Part shown: positions 35,088 through 44,919 of the stretch, one piece after another
How the letters are laid out: every line of letters starts with the position of its first letter
How positions within the stretch are numbered: the stretch's first letter is position 1
Assembly (NCBI GenBank): GCA_018267965.1
Contig: JAFDXK010000001.1
Location: 930,001-994,000, forward strand
Origin: Bacteroidota bacterium
GTDB lineage: Bacteria > Bacteroidota > Bacteroidia > Chitinophagales > Chitinophagaceae
Direction: 5' to 3'
Length of the DNA stretch: 64,000 nt
Translations under genes and position numbers: made by a program
Notes under the pieces: generated by a model
Told to the model about the DNA's origin: nothing
The model's input: only the letters and a program-made list of their open reading frames with translations
The model's database searches: none

Positions 35088-35300
35088 TTATTTTTTAGGA
35101 TGCCAATCGGCGTTAACACCATAATCGCCAATGACGGTATCTCCGTTGTGAATATAAATGCCATAACCTGATACTGTATCGCCCTGCTGTATTTTCCATA
35201 CTTGTATAATGGTGTCTTTGGGGGTAATGACAGTGGTGTCCTTATGCGGATGATTCACGCAGGAACCTAATAACAGCAATAGCAGGTATGAGCGTTTCAT
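35088..35300 (-). CDS. Very small lipoprotein
   Basis: 70 residues. MKRSYLLLLLLGSC is a lipoprotein signal ending in a lipobox, leaving about 57 mature residues: VNHPHKDTTVITPKDTII, then VWKIQQGDTVSGYGIYIHNG. No family is recognised. It lies downstream of the E1 gene by about 97 bases and upstream of the cyclophilin by about 180, on the same strand. The signal peptide and the low-complexity-free body make it likely real. Confidence 0.6.
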   Translation of the reverse strand: MKRSYLLLLLLGSCVNHPHKDTTVITPKDTIIQVWKIQQGDTVSGYGIYIHNGDTVIGDYGVNADWHPKK

Positions 35301-35396
35301 ACAATAAAAAAGAGTACCATAAAGATAGTCTTAAAATATCGACGCGTGCTTTATGCGCCTCTTACCGGGGATAAGCGTTTTAAATAAATAGAAGGA

Positions 35397-37451
35397 TCAA
35401 TAACTCAATAATTCCCCAATACGTTCAGCTACTTTATCGGCATTAGGTAACATCGCTGCTTCCAGTCCCATATTCATAGGCACGGCAGGCAGGTCAAGTG
35501 CGCCGATGGTTTGCACAGGGGCATCGAGGTTTTTAAAGCAGTGTTGCGCTATACGTCCTGCAAGAGCTTCGCAGAAGGAGTTACGCAGTTGTTCTTCGGT
35601 CAGCACTATACATTTACCATGTTTGCGAACGGTATTATAAACCAGTTCTTCATCCAACGGATAGATGGTACGCAGGTCTATCACTTCTACCTGTCCGGGG
35701 TATTGTTTGGCAGCATTCTTTGCCCAATACACACCCATACCGTAGGTAATGATACAGCAGCTTTCGCCATTGTCCATCGCTTCCTGAGAGGCTTCAAGCA
35801 CCACGGCACCTTTGCCCAAAGGCAGTATGTAGTCTTTTTCCGGTTCTATTGTTTTGGCATCTTCTGTACCCGGCACTTTGCTCCAGTACAGGCCTTTATG
35901 TTCCAGCATCACTACCGGGTTAGGGTCGTAGAAGGCAGCCTTCATCAATCCCTTAATATCGGCAGCATTACTTGGGTAGGCTATCTTGATACCTTTAATA
36001 GTAGCGAGGGTACTTTCCACGCTTCCGCTATGGTAAGGGCCACCACCACCATAAGCACCTATCGGCACACGTATGATGCACGAGATAGGGAATTTACCCA
36101 TACTCAGGTAGCAGGATTTACTTATTTCCGTCACCAACTGATTGATGCCGGGATAGATATAATCGGCAAATTGCACTTCAACTATTGGTTTAAGTCCTAG
36201 TGCACTCATGCCTACAGTTGAGCCAATTATGTATGCTTCCTGAATGGCGGTATTGAATACGCGGGTATCTCCGAATTTGTCTGCAAGGGTAGCAGCCTCA
36301 CGGAAAACACCGCCTAACCGCTTGCCCACATCCTGCCCGTAAAACAGGGCTTCGGGGTGGTCGCGAAGTATCTCTTCCACAGCATGAAGGGCAGCATCCA
36401 CCATCACTACCTTCTCTTTCCCCGCTAATGAACGAGTACCTTTTTCCTCGGTTACTTTGGTAGGAGCAAAAACATGGTCGGCTACGGTAGCTGGGTCGGG
36501 TTCGGGTGCCGCTACGGCATTATCAAACTCCTTCTGTACGTAATTACGTTCTTCTTCTTCTATTTTATCCAGCATCTCTTCTGTGATGCCTTTAATATCT
36601 AACAACTTTTTCCTCAGCTTAGGGCCCGGGTCGTCAAGGCTGTGCTTAAACAGGTCTTCCTCAGTACGATACCATTCTTTACGCACACCCGATGTATGGT
36701 GTCCTAACAACGGCACTTTAGCATGTACCAAAATCGGTTTGCGCTCTTTGCGCACCCAATCAATGGTATATTCCATGGTCTTGTAAGCATCTTCAAAATC
36801 GCTGCCGTTTACACGTACACGTTCCAAACCTTTGAAACCTGCAGCATATTCATAAGCATCCATCGTACGGGCTTCGTCACTGCTAACAGATATACCCCAG
36901 TCATTATCCTGAACGAGATAGATGATAGGCAATTGATGCAAACAAGCGAATGAGAACGCTTCACTTACTTCACCTTCCGTCACACTGCCATCACCCAATG
37001 AACAAATCACAACGGGGGGGGTAGGATATTTAATGAGCTGTTGTTCTTCTATATATTGTATACCCTGAGCCACACCGGTAGTTGGTACAACCTGCATACC
37101 CGTCGCACTGCTCTGGTGTATTATTTTAGGAAAATTATCTCTGCGGATATTAGGGTGGTTGTAATACTCACGTCCGCCTGTAAAAGGGTCGTCACCTTTA
37201 GCCAAAAGTTGCAACATGAGTTCGTAAGGGCGGTAGCCCATGCCCAGCATCAGGCTTTCATCACGATAATACGGACTTACAAAATCACAAGGTTTTAGTA
37301 GAAAACCGGTAGCTAATTGTATAGCCTCGTGACCACGAGAAGTACTGTGTACGTATTTACAAGTTTGCCTGTTAGCATCGTATATATCTGCCATTGCTCT
37401 GGCAGTCATCATCAGCCTATAGGCTTTTAGCATTAACTCTTTGGACAGCAT
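35397..37451 (-). CDS. Fused E1 alpha-beta subunit of a 2-oxoacid dehydrogenase
   Basis: 684 residues. Residues 1 to about 330 form the alpha part with the thiamine diphosphate motif GDGSVTEGE (153-161) and the closing Asn N183. Residues about 345-684 form the beta part (EEILRDHPEALFYGQDVGKRLGGVFREA, EAYIIGSTVGMSALGLKPIVEVQFADYIYPGINQL, PIGAYGGGGPYHSGSVESTLATIKG). The enzyme decarboxylates a 2-oxoacid and passes the acyl group to the lipoyl E2. Fused alpha-beta E1 is known in Bacteroidota and is usually annotated as branched-chain 2-oxoacid or pyruvate dehydrogenase; the substrate is not fixed by sequence alone. A run of eight C in the coding strand (37014-37021 as G) is in frame. Confidence 0.93.
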   Translation of the reverse strand: MLSKELMLKAYRLMMTARAMADIYDANRQTCKYVHSTSRGHEAIQLATGFLLKPCDFVSPYYRDESLMLGMGYRPYELMLQLLAKGDDPFTGGREYYNHPNIRRDNFPKIIHQSSATGMQVVPTTGVAQGIQYIEEQQLIKYPTPPVVICSLGDGSVTEGEVSEAFSFACLHQLPIIYLVQDNDWGISVSSDEARTMDAYEYAAGFKGLERVRVNGSDFEDAYKTMEYTIDWVRKERKPILVHAKVPLLGHHTSGVRKEWYRTEEDLFKHSLDDPGPKLRKKLLDIKGITEEMLDKIEEEERNYVQKEFDNAVAAPEPDPATVADHVFAPTKVTEEKGTRSLAGKEKVVMVDAALHAVEEILRDHPEALFYGQDVGKRLGGVFREAATLADKFGDTRVFNTAIQEAYIIGSTVGMSALGLKPIVEVQFADYIYPGINQLVTEISKSCYLSMGKFPISCIIRVPIGAYGGGGPYHSGSVESTLATIKGIKIAYPSNAADIKGLMKAAFYDPNPVVMLEHKGLYWSKVPGTEDAKTIEPEKDYILPLGKGAVVLEASQEAMDNGESCCIITYGMGVYWAKNAAKQYPGQVEVIDLRTIYPLDEELVYNTVRKHGKCIVLTEEQLRNSFCEALAGRIAQHCFKNLDAPVQTIGALDLPAVPMNMGLEAAMLPNADKVAERIGELLSY

Positions 37452-37481
37452 GGTTGCAATTCCTGCCTATCGGCGGGGTAG

Positions 37482-37489
37482 CAAATGTA
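37482..37489 (-). promoter_or_regulatory. -7 element of the fused E1 gene
   Basis: On the minus strand TACATTTG matches TAnnTTTG, 30 bases before the start codon. Confidence 0.45.
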
Positions 37490-37607
37490 AGTTGTAAATA
37501 TGAAAATACAGAAAGCATCAAAAAAACAACCATATCAACACTACTCTGTAAAGAAATATGAATATGATATTTTAACCAGTTAGATTTCGATAAGTAAATA
37601 GAAGCCC

Positions 37608-37615
37608 TATTTTTG
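37608..37615 (+). promoter_or_regulatory. -7 element of the YfhO gene
   Basis: TATTTTTG matches TAnnTTTG and ends 18 bases before the ATG at 37634. Confidence 0.5.
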
Positions 37616-37633
37616 TTTGGCTAAATACACCGT

Positions 37634-40087
37634 ATGCAATTCGACATCAAAAAATACCTTCCGCAGATACTTATAGTAGTTGGATTTATCGCTTTTGCCT
37701 TCATCAATTGCTATCCCCAATTGCAGGGGAAAGTATTGTTCCAGGGTGATATACAAAACTGGAGAGGTATGGCTAAAGAAGGTATGGACTGGCATGAAAA
37801 AACGGGTGAGAATGTACTGTGGAGCAATACCCAGTTCGGGGGTATGCCAACCTATACGTTTTACGTACCCAAGACAAATAACTATATCAACCAAATACAC
37901 GAAAAAACAGTAAGTCTGTTGGGTAAGCCTGCCAGCTTGTTTTTTATTGCTATGCTGTGTTTTTATATGCTGATGCGTGCATTAAAAACCGACAGGTGGT
38001 TGGCTGTTACCGGGGCTATTGCATACGCGTTTACGAGTTTCAATATAGACTCCATTATTGCGGGGCATGATACCAAAATATTTGCATTAGGTTATCTGCC
38101 CGGTGTACTTGCAGGCCTGCTATACATATACAGGGGCGATTGGTGGAGAGGCATACCACTATTGGCAATCCTGCTATCATTAATGATATCTACTGAACAC
38201 TATCAGATACTATATTATGCAGTTATCATTATCCTGTTTATAGTGATTTGCCTGTTTATTCAGGCACTTAAAGAGAAGAATATCAAACAATTCATTATCG
38301 CATCTGCTATATCTGCAAGTATTGCCGCTTTAGCATTTGGGTTAGGTTCACAACTCATCATGGCTACTATGGAGTATAATAAGACAACCATGCGTGGCGG
38401 ACAAAGTGAGTTGACCATTGTAGGGCATGATACTAATAAAAAGAGTGGCGGTTTAGATAAAGAATATGCTTTCAGGTGGAGCAATAGCGTTGGTGAAACC
38501 TTCTGTATACTTGTGCCATACCTATATGGCGGTGGCAATAATATGCCTTTAGATGATGCACCAAAATTTGCAGAGGTAACCGGCGGACAGACCAATTCAG
38601 CACCTTTATATTGGGGGCCTCAACCATTCCTCGGTGCATCTAGTTATTTCGGGGCTATTATATGTTTCCTGTTTGTGTTTGGCGTAATGATTGTGAGGAA
38701 TCCACTCAAATGGTGGTTAGTGGCATTGGCAGGTTTGTCATTATTAATGGCAATGGGCAGGCACTTTCCTGAGTTCAATTATTTCCTGTTCGATACGCTG
38801 CCGATGTACAATAAGTTCCGTACACCAACTATGTCCATGTCTATCGCGCAATTGATGTTCCCTGTATTAGCCATTATGGGGTTGAATGAATTGTTTACCG
38901 GTAATCAGGACAAACAAGCACTACTTAAAAAGCTGATAATAGCGGCAGGCATAACGGCCGGGCTTTGTTTGCTGTTTGCATTTGCAGGCAGTGCATTCTT
39001 CAGTTTTACGGGAGGAACAGACAATCAATTGCCTGAAAATATGAGAGACCAGTTAGTGTCAGCTCTTAAAGAAGACAGGCAGTCATTGGCTACAAAAAGC
39101 GCTCTGATAAGTGCAGTGTACATATTATTAGCAGCTGGTTTAATATGGGCTTACCTGAAGGGTAAAATGCAAAATGTAAAAATGGTAATTGGTGGTATTG
39201 CTTTACTGGTGATTATTGATATCATGTCTGTAGCTCATAAATTCCTTACTGATGATAATTATGTAGAGAAAGAACAGCAGGAAGAAGGTTTGCAACCTCG
39301 TCAGGTTGATCAACAAATCATGCAGGATAAAGACCCATATTATCGTGTACTGGACTTGTCGAGAAATATATTTAATGATGCTACACAAGCATACTTCCAT
39401 AAATGTATCGGTGGTTATAGCCCTACAAAAATGGAACAATACCAGGATATGATTGATGTACACATGAGCAGGGGTTTCAATTCTCAGGTAATGAATATGC
39501 TCAATACCAAGTACATCATCTTTGATGCAGGTAACGGTAACCCTGTAGCAAGTGCCAATCCCGACGCCTGTGGTAATGCATGGTTTGTAGATGAAGTGAA
39601 GTGGGTAAACAGTGCAGACAGTGAAATATTATCATTGAATGCAGGCAGACTGGGCGATACTGCAAAAGTAGTTGGTGGGTTTGAACCGAAGCACACAGCC
39701 GTAATGCGTAATACATTCCAAAACGAAATGAATGGCTACAGCTTTGGTAAGGATAGTAGTTCAACTATAAAACTTACTAAATATGGTTTGAATGATTTAG
39801 CATTTGAATCTGACAACTCAAAGAATGGATTGGCAATATTCTCAGACATGTATTATCCTTATGGCTGGAAAGCTTATGTAGATGATAAGGAAACACCTAT
39901 CATGAAGGCCAACTACATCTTAAGGGCTATCAAAGTACCTGCAGGTAAACATAAAATAACATTTGTATTCCATCCTGACAGTTTCTATACAGGCGATAAG
40001 ATTGCTTTAGCTTGTTGCTTGTTGCTGATTGGATTATCTGGCTTTTCAATTATTCAGTTATTCAAGGGCAAGGCTAAAGAGGCGTAG
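37634..40087 (+). CDS. YfhO-family polytopic membrane protein
   Basis: 817 residues with about a dozen membrane segments, a large C-terminal soluble domain and one last helix near the end (KIALACCLLLIGLSGFSIIQLF). The N-terminal loop NTQFGGMPTY and the closing SDMYYPYGWKAYVDDKETPI, ANYILRAIKVPAGKH and FVFHPDSFYTGDKI are the signatures of the YfhO family, thought to be GT-C-like enzymes that glycosylate surface polymers such as lipoteichoic acids in Firmicutes. In Bacteroidota the acceptor is unknown. It is followed nine bases later by a methyltransferase, and a flippase gene converges on that, so the group may make or decorate a surface glycan. Confidence 0.88.
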   Translation: MQFDIKKYLPQILIVVGFIAFAFINCYPQLQGKVLFQGDIQNWRGMAKEGMDWHEKTGENVLWSNTQFGGMPTYTFYVPKTNNYINQIHEKTVSLLGKPASLFFIAMLCFYMLMRALKTDRWLAVTGAIAYAFTSFNIDSIIAGHDTKIFALGYLPGVLAGLLYIYRGDWWRGIPLLAILLSLMISTEHYQILYYAVIIILFIVICLFIQALKEKNIKQFIIASAISASIAALAFGLGSQLIMATMEYNKTTMRGGQSELTIVGHDTNKKSGGLDKEYAFRWSNSVGETFCILVPYLYGGGNNMPLDDAPKFAEVTGGQTNSAPLYWGPQPFLGASSYFGAIICFLFVFGVMIVRNPLKWWLVALAGLSLLMAMGRHFPEFNYFLFDTLPMYNKFRTPTMSMSIAQLMFPVLAIMGLNELFTGNQDKQALLKKLIIAAGITAGLCLLFAFAGSAFFSFTGGTDNQLPENMRDQLVSALKEDRQSLATKSALISAVYILLAAGLIWAYLKGKMQNVKMVIGGIALLVIIDIMSVAHKFLTDDNYVEKEQQEEGLQPRQVDQQIMQDKDPYYRVLDLSRNIFNDATQAYFHKCIGGYSPTKMEQYQDMIDVHMSRGFNSQVMNMLNTKYIIFDAGNGNPVASANPDACGNAWFVDEVKWVNSADSEILSLNAGRLGDTAKVVGGFEPKHTAVMRNTFQNEMNGYSFGKDSSSTIKLTKYGLNDLAFESDNSKNGLAIFSDMYYPYGWKAYVDDKETPIMKANYILRAIKVPAGKHKITFVFHPDSFYTGDKIALACCLLLIGLSGFSIIQLFKGKAKEA

Positions 40088-40096
40088 ACACCATTT

Positions 40097-41131
40097 ATGC
40101 GGTTACAATTACTGGATTATTTAGTATGCCCTGTTTCGCATACAGCTTTGAGGTGTGAGACTATTGCATCTGATACTCAGGAAATTACTGAAGCCTTGCT
40201 GTATTCTGACGCCGGGTTTATATATCCTGTAATAGATGGTATTCCAAGAATGTTGATAGAAGGCGTTATTGACTTTGAGGCGTTCTTAAAGAAGCACATA
40301 AAGGATTTTGAAGGATATAAGTCAAACTTAATGCAACAGCATAGAGACTTGATAAAGTATTGCCAGCAAAAAAACTATAAATCAAAAAAGTCCTTTGCAT
40401 TTGAATGGAGTTTTCTGAATACGAATGAAAATGACAAACTATGGAATGCGCCTGTTAGTAACCTGGAAGAAATTATCCAAAATGAAATAGGTGCACCGTT
40501 GTCAACACTGGCAGGTAAAACTTGTGTAGATATAGGTTGCGGACATGGCCTAATGACAAGAGCCATAGCAAGCAAAAGCAATATTTGCATAGGTATTGAG
40601 GCCAGTCAGGCTGTTGATGGTGCATATAAACGTAACACAGAACCTAAAGCTCATTTTGTTCAAGCTGATTTACAGTATTTGCCATTAAAACATAATCTGT
40701 TTGATTTGGTTTATAGCAGTGGTGTTATACATCATACCAATAGCACTTATAATTCCTTCAAATTGATTGAACGGTTGACTGTTAAAGGTGGTAAGCTTTG
40801 CGTATGGCTATATCATCCGCAAAAGGATTTATTGCATTGGATATTCCTGCAAATAAGAAAAGTCACCCGAACGCTTCCTATCAAAGTAACATACAGATTG
40901 TTGCGCATTTTCATTTTCCCGTTCACTTACACTATTAAATATCTCAAAGGGAAAAACCATCCTAATGCAAGGGAAGAAATGATTAATCTATTGGATATGT
41001 TTAGCCCTGAGTTTAGAGAAGAAATTAAACACGAAACTGCTCAGAAATGGTATACAGAAGCAGCCTATAAAGACATCAGGGTTACAACAACAGACCAATA
41101 CGGTTTTTCTGTAGCCGGAATAAAGAGTTAA
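40097..41131 (+). CDS. Trm112-like zinc-ribbon plus class I methyltransferase
   Basis: 344 residues. The N-terminus (MRLQLLDYLVCPVSHTALRC, then GFIYPVIDGIPRMLI) is a Trm112/YcaR-like small domain. The methyltransferase domain follows with motif I CVDIGCGHGL (about 144-153), IEASQAVDGA, HFVQADLQYLPL and FDLVYSSGVIHHT. Such proteins modify small molecules or lipid-linked sugars, and the substrate is unknown. It follows YfhO by nine bases (same transcript likely) and its stop overlaps the stop of the convergent flippase gene by 4 bases. Confidence 0.85.
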   Translation: MRLQLLDYLVCPVSHTALRCETIASDTQEITEALLYSDAGFIYPVIDGIPRMLIEGVIDFEAFLKKHIKDFEGYKSNLMQQHRDLIKYCQQKNYKSKKSFAFEWSFLNTNENDKLWNAPVSNLEEIIQNEIGAPLSTLAGKTCVDIGCGHGLMTRAIASKSNICIGIEASQAVDGAYKRNTEPKAHFVQADLQYLPLKHNLFDLVYSSGVIHHTNSTYNSFKLIERLTVKGGKLCVWLYHPQKDLLHWIFLQIRKVTRTLPIKVTYRLLRIFIFPFTYTIKYLKGKNHPNAREEMINLLDMFSPEFREEIKHETAQKWYTEAAYKDIRVTTTDQYGFSVAGIKS

Positions 41132-42549
41132 TTCAATACTTCCTGCAATCTTTCTTTTTTGAATTGCCTGAATAGTAACGTCAGGACCATAACTGCTGTA
41201 ATAGCTACACCTATAAGCATAGATATTCCTACTGATAAAGCCGGTAAGAAATAATGGCAGATTCCTATTAATGCGAAGCAGATAAAAAGCTTGCCCAACA
41301 ATTTTGGCACAGGGAAGAAGCTTAATAATGGCCTTTGCATAATGCGGGCAGTTTGTACCAAATAGTAACTTATCTGTACATAGGTTGATATTACCAACGA
41401 TAACGGTATCATCAGCAAGCCACCAACAGGATATAACGAAACACAGCATACAGCAAACACCGCTATATCTATCAATGAGCCATATAATATGATATTGCTC
41501 TTATTCTTAACCTGCAGTACTGCCGCCGAATAGGTAATGCGAATGGGTAATACCATCAGGCTTATTAAGAATACCGGGATAGAGTTATCAAATTTTGCGT
41601 GAAATAATAATGTGAATAGTTCCCTATGAAAGAAGAATAAAAATGAAAATAGAGGGAAAACGATGCTGCTTAATAATGAAGTAATACTTTTGAACTGCTT
41701 GATATGTCCATCATATGTTGCATCAGGTTTAGAGAATGATACTACCAGCAAATTACCTGCAATACTTATCAGCATGCCGAATACCGGAATTTCATACGCA
41801 CCGTTGAAATAATATCCGAAATCAGCACTGGATACTAAATAGAAAACAACCAGTTTATCGATCCATTTTGAAAAGATGCCAACACTTTCATTTACGCCTA
41901 ACAGCAACCAGTTTTGATAGAATACCTTACTCTCAACGTCGGTTGCATTACTACCGGAACCACGTTTTAAAAAAACGATGAATGCAATGAGTTTTATAAT
42001 ATTTATCACGCCAATACCATACAATAAGAAAGGCAAAGAATATCCTGTTGTAACTACATAATAATGCCATCCGGCAAACACAACAGCATAAACAAGGTTG
42101 AGTGTCAGAACAAACGATTGTCTTTCCTGTGCCAGGTAAACAGCCTCGTAAATAAGCGCAGCAGATTGAAGCATAATGATAACAATAAGCGCTAACAACG
42201 CCTCATGTGTCACAAACGAATTGATGGACAACAAATAAATGATACTTGCAGCCTGCGCTATGCATAACCCTCCAATAACTGTAGCTCTTGTTTTAGCATG
42301 ATGGAGAAAAGCATATAAAGAGTTTTTATTAAGCAGTAATGCAGGCAGGCCAAAACTGCCTAATACAGTAAACAAAGAGATATGCAGCCAGCAAAGTTGA
42401 TAGGTGCCATAATCAGCAATCGGAAGTTTTACCGAAAAATACCAGGTAATCCCAAACAGCACAGCCATCGGAATAACCCTGGCGAAAAACAGCATCACAA
42501 ACCCTTGCCAAAGAGTTTTATCCTTGCTGATATTAGTATGCTGTAACAA
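41128..42549 (-). CDS. Oligosaccharide flippase-like (MATE/MOP superfamily) membrane protein
   Basis: 473 residues with about twelve to fourteen membrane segments. The first part (ARVIPMAVLFGITWYFSVKLPIADYGTYQLCWLH) has the look of Wzx/polysaccharide biosynthesis flippases. The best start is TTG at 42547-42549 (MLQHTNISKDKTLWQG); no in-frame ATG or GTG lies between it and an upstream stop, and the first internal ATG (VMLFF) would cut into helix one. Flippases move lipid-linked oligosaccharides across the inner membrane. Two possible partners, the methyltransferase and YfhO genes, are convergent to it. Confidence 0.82.
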   Translation of the reverse strand: MLQHTNISKDKTLWQGFVMLFFARVIPMAVLFGITWYFSVKLPIADYGTYQLCWLHISLFTVLGSFGLPALLLNKNSLYAFLHHAKTRATVIGGLCIAQAASIIYLLSINSFVTHEALLALIVIIMLQSAALIYEAVYLAQERQSFVLTLNLVYAVVFAGWHYYVVTTGYSLPFLLYGIGVINIIKLIAFIVFLKRGSGSNATDVESKVFYQNWLLLGVNESVGIFSKWIDKLVVFYLVSSADFGYYFNGAYEIPVFGMLISIAGNLLVVSFSKPDATYDGHIKQFKSITSLLSSIVFPLFSFLFFFHRELFTLLFHAKFDNSIPVFLISLMVLPIRITYSAAVLQVKNKSNIILYGSLIDIAVFAVCCVSLYPVGGLLMIPLSLVISTYVQISYYLVQTARIMQRPLLSFFPVPKLLGKLFICFALIGICHYFLPALSVGISMLIGVAITAVMVLTLLFRQFKKERLQEVLN

Positions 42550-42675
42550 CTTATTTAAATGCCTGTTGGGATAAAGATAAACGGAAACTTATAGTTTTTG
42601 TTGTTTTGTTTATAGGCATTCGTTATACATTACAACATATATTTACCCCTCAAATTGTATTAACTTGTGGTTGGT

Positions 42676-43674
42676 ATGGCAATACAACAACAACCCAGAA
42701 GGCGCAAATTTGAGGCGATAGGTAATACCGGCTTTAGTACCAGCAGCAATAATACTGAAGGCGGTAGGCTTACCCGTAAGGATGGTAGCGTAAACCTGCG
42801 TAAAACAGGTATGCCATTTTGGGAGCGTATCTCGTTATATCACTCCTTGCTGCGTATGACAAGGGGAAAATTCCTGCTATGTGTTTTCCTGTTTTATAGC
42901 ACCTTAAATGTATTGTTTGCAGGCCTATACCTTTTGACAGGGGTGGAAAACCTTAGAGGGGTAACACCCGAAGGTGATGGCTTGAATAATTTTGAACAAG
43001 CTTTCTTTTTTAGCTCACAGACACTTACAACTGTAGGTTATGGCCATATTAGCCCATCTGGTTTGGCGGCAAATGTTATCGCATCACTCGAATCATTTAT
43101 AGGAATACTTTCTTTTGCTTTGGTAACAGGCTTGCTGTATGGGCGTTTTACACGTCCTCGTGCGTATCTTGTATATAGTGATAATGTCATTTTTGCTCCT
43201 TTTAAAGATGGAATGGCATTGATGTCAAGAATCGCAACGTACAAAAACAATCACCTTACGGATGTAGAAGCATTGGTGACCATTGCCATGCATATTACAG
43301 ATGATAATGGTAACAAGGCAAGGCGTTTTTATCCATTAGACCTGGAAATAAAAAAGGTGAACTCTTTAGCTCTTAGCTGGACTTTAGTTCACCCCGTAGA
43401 CGAGAACAGCCCGCTATATGGCATGACACAAGATGAGATAAAAGAAGCGGAAGTAGAGATATTGTATTTTATCAAAGGTTTTGATGACCATTTCTCTAAT
43501 ATTGTTCAACAGCGCTATTCTTATGTATTCTCTGAGATTGTGTTTGGCGCTAAATTCCAACCTATGTTCCGTAGGTCTGATGACAATATGAGCACCGTGT
43601 TGGAATTAGATAAAATAAACCTGTTTGAACCTGTCAAATTGCCTCAATTCGAGAAATCGACTATAAATGTGTAA
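42676..43674 (+). CDS. Inward-rectifier potassium channel, KirBac type
   Basis: 332 residues from the ATG at 42676; a GTG three codons upstream is in frame. Two membrane helices (about 65-88 and 131-157) enclose a pore helix and the selectivity filter TVGYG (119-123). The N-terminal slide-helix region (FWERISLYHSLLRM) and the cytoplasmic domain (ARAYLVYSDNVIFAPFKDG-like start, LEIKKVNSLALSWTLVHPVDENSPLYGMT) match the Kir fold. KirBac channels conduct K+ and are gated by cytoplasmic pH and lipids. The filter is intact. The gene stops at 43674, with its TAA inside the promoter element of the next gene. Confidence 0.92.
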   Translation: MAIQQQPRRRKFEAIGNTGFSTSSNNTEGGRLTRKDGSVNLRKTGMPFWERISLYHSLLRMTRGKFLLCVFLFYSTLNVLFAGLYLLTGVENLRGVTPEGDGLNNFEQAFFFSSQTLTTVGYGHISPSGLAANVIASLESFIGILSFALVTGLLYGRFTRPRAYLVYSDNVIFAPFKDGMALMSRIATYKNNHLTDVEALVTIAMHITDDNGNKARRFYPLDLEIKKVNSLALSWTLVHPVDENSPLYGMTQDEIKEAEVEILYFIKGFDDHFSNIVQQRYSYVFSEIVFGAKFQPMFRRSDDNMSTVLELDKINLFEPVKLPQFEKSTINV

Positions 43675-43679
43675 ATTTG
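43672..43679 (+). promoter_or_regulatory. -7 element of the ornithine aminotransferase gene, overlapping the channel's stop codon
   Basis: TAAATTTG matches TAnnTTTG. Its first three bases are the TAA stop of the potassium channel gene. Only four bases separate it from the rocD ATG, predicting a leaderless mRNA. Confidence 0.5.
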
Positions 43680-43683
43680 CAAC

Positions 43684-44919
43684 ATGATTGCAACTACACA
43701 AATGTCTCCACTCACTCAGAAATATCTTGCATTAGAAGAACAATACAGCGCGCATAATTACCATCCATTGCCGGTAGTATTGAGCAGAGGAGAGGGTGTA
43801 TTTGTATGGGATGTAGACAACAAACGTTATTACGATTTTCTGTCGGCATACTCAGCAGTCAATCAGGGGCATTGCCATCCTAACATCATTGCCGCATTTA
43901 TTGAACAGGCAAAAAAATTGACACTTACTTCCCGTGCATTTCACAGTGATTTGCTAGGTGAATATGCCCAATATATAACCGGTTATTTTGGATACGACAA
44001 AGTATTACCGATGAATACAGGTGTAGAAGCTGTAGAAACTGCTTTGAAAGTGGCCCGCAAGTGGGGATATGAAGTAAAAGGTATTGAGCCAAATAAAGCC
44101 AAAATATTAGTATGCAGTGAGAACTTTCACGGGCGTACTCTGAATGTTATTTCATTTAGCACAGATCCTTCATCTACCACCAACTTCGGACCATTCATGC
44201 CCGGGTATGAAGTAGTAGAGTATAACAATATAGCTGCTTTACAGGCTGCGCTGCAGGACAATAATGTAGTTGGTTTCCTTGTTGAACCTATACAGGGTGA
44301 GGCAGGTGTAGTAGTGCCCGATGATGGCTATTTAGCTAAAGCTGCTGCCATGTGTAAAGAGGCTAACGTGCTGTTTATTGCAGATGAAATTCAAACCGGA
44401 TTAGCACGTACCGGTAAGATGTTGGCTTGCGATTACGAAAATGTACATCCCGATATTTTGATATTGGGTAAAGCATTATCGGGTGGCACAATGCCAGTGT
44501 CTGCTGTGCTTTGTGATGACGAAATCATGCTTACTATCAAGCCGGGAGAACATGGTTCAACTTATGGTGGCAATCCGTTAGCCTGCAAAGTAACCATGAC
44601 TGCATTGCAGGTATTGAGAGACGAAAAAATGGCTGAAAATGCGGCTATACAGGGAGAATACCTGCGTAGCCAATTAAAAGCACTCAATCACCTTAATATA
44701 TCTGTTGTTCGGGGCAAGGGCTTGCTGAATGCTATTGTAATAGACCACGCTAATAAAGATGCAGCCTGGGATTTATGTCTGCAAATGAAAGAGAACGGAT
44801 TACTGGCTAAGCCAACACATGGCGATAAAATACGCTTCGCTCCTCCTCTTACCATTACCAGAGAGCAAATTGATGATTGTGTAAGCATTATCAAAAAGAG
44901 CCTTGAAACATTGAAATAG
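43684..44919 (+). CDS. rocD: Ornithine aminotransferase
   Basis: 411 residues, the normal length. It has the OAT N-terminus ([31 protein letters not shown]), [15 protein letters not shown], the cofactor Asp in [14 protein letters not shown] (D234) and Lys263 in [12 protein letters not shown] as the PLP Schiff base. The enzyme moves the delta-amino group of ornithine to 2-oxoglutarate, giving glutamate semialdehyde, in arginine/proline metabolism. It is followed without spacer by the VIT/CCC1 gene (stop TAG next to ATG), so the two are co-transcribed. Confidence 0.96.
   Translation: MIATTQMSPLTQKYLALEEQYSAHNYHPLPVVLSRGEGVFVWDVDNKRYYDFLSAYSAVNQGHCHPNIIAAFIEQAKKLTLTSRAFHSDLLGEYAQYITGYFGYDKVLPMNTGVEAVETALKVARKWGYEVKGIEPNKAKILVCSENFHGRTLNVISFSTDPSSTTNFGPFMPGYEVVEYNNIAALQAALQDNNVVGFLVEPIQGEAGVVVPDDGYLAKAAAMCKEANVLFIADEIQTGLARTGKMLACDYENVHPDILILGKALSGGTMPVSAVLCDDEIMLTIKPGEHGSTYGGNPLACKVTMTALQVLRDEKMAENAAIQGEYLRSQLKALNHLNISVVRGKGLLNAIVIDHANKDAAWDLCLQMKENGLLAKPTHGDKIRFAPPLTITREQIDDCVSIIKKSLETLK

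Noticed and set aside
37014-37021. Run of eight G (C on the coding strand) as a phase-variation tract in the E1 gene
   Set aside because: The frame continues intact through it and the gene is a central metabolic enzyme; a chance run encoding Pro residues is simpler, though a sequence-error check is easy.
40097-41131. UbiE-type quinone methyltransferase
   Set aside because: The Trm112-like N-terminus and neighbours (YfhO, flippase) do not fit ubiquinone or menaquinone synthesis; left as methyltransferase of unknown substrate.
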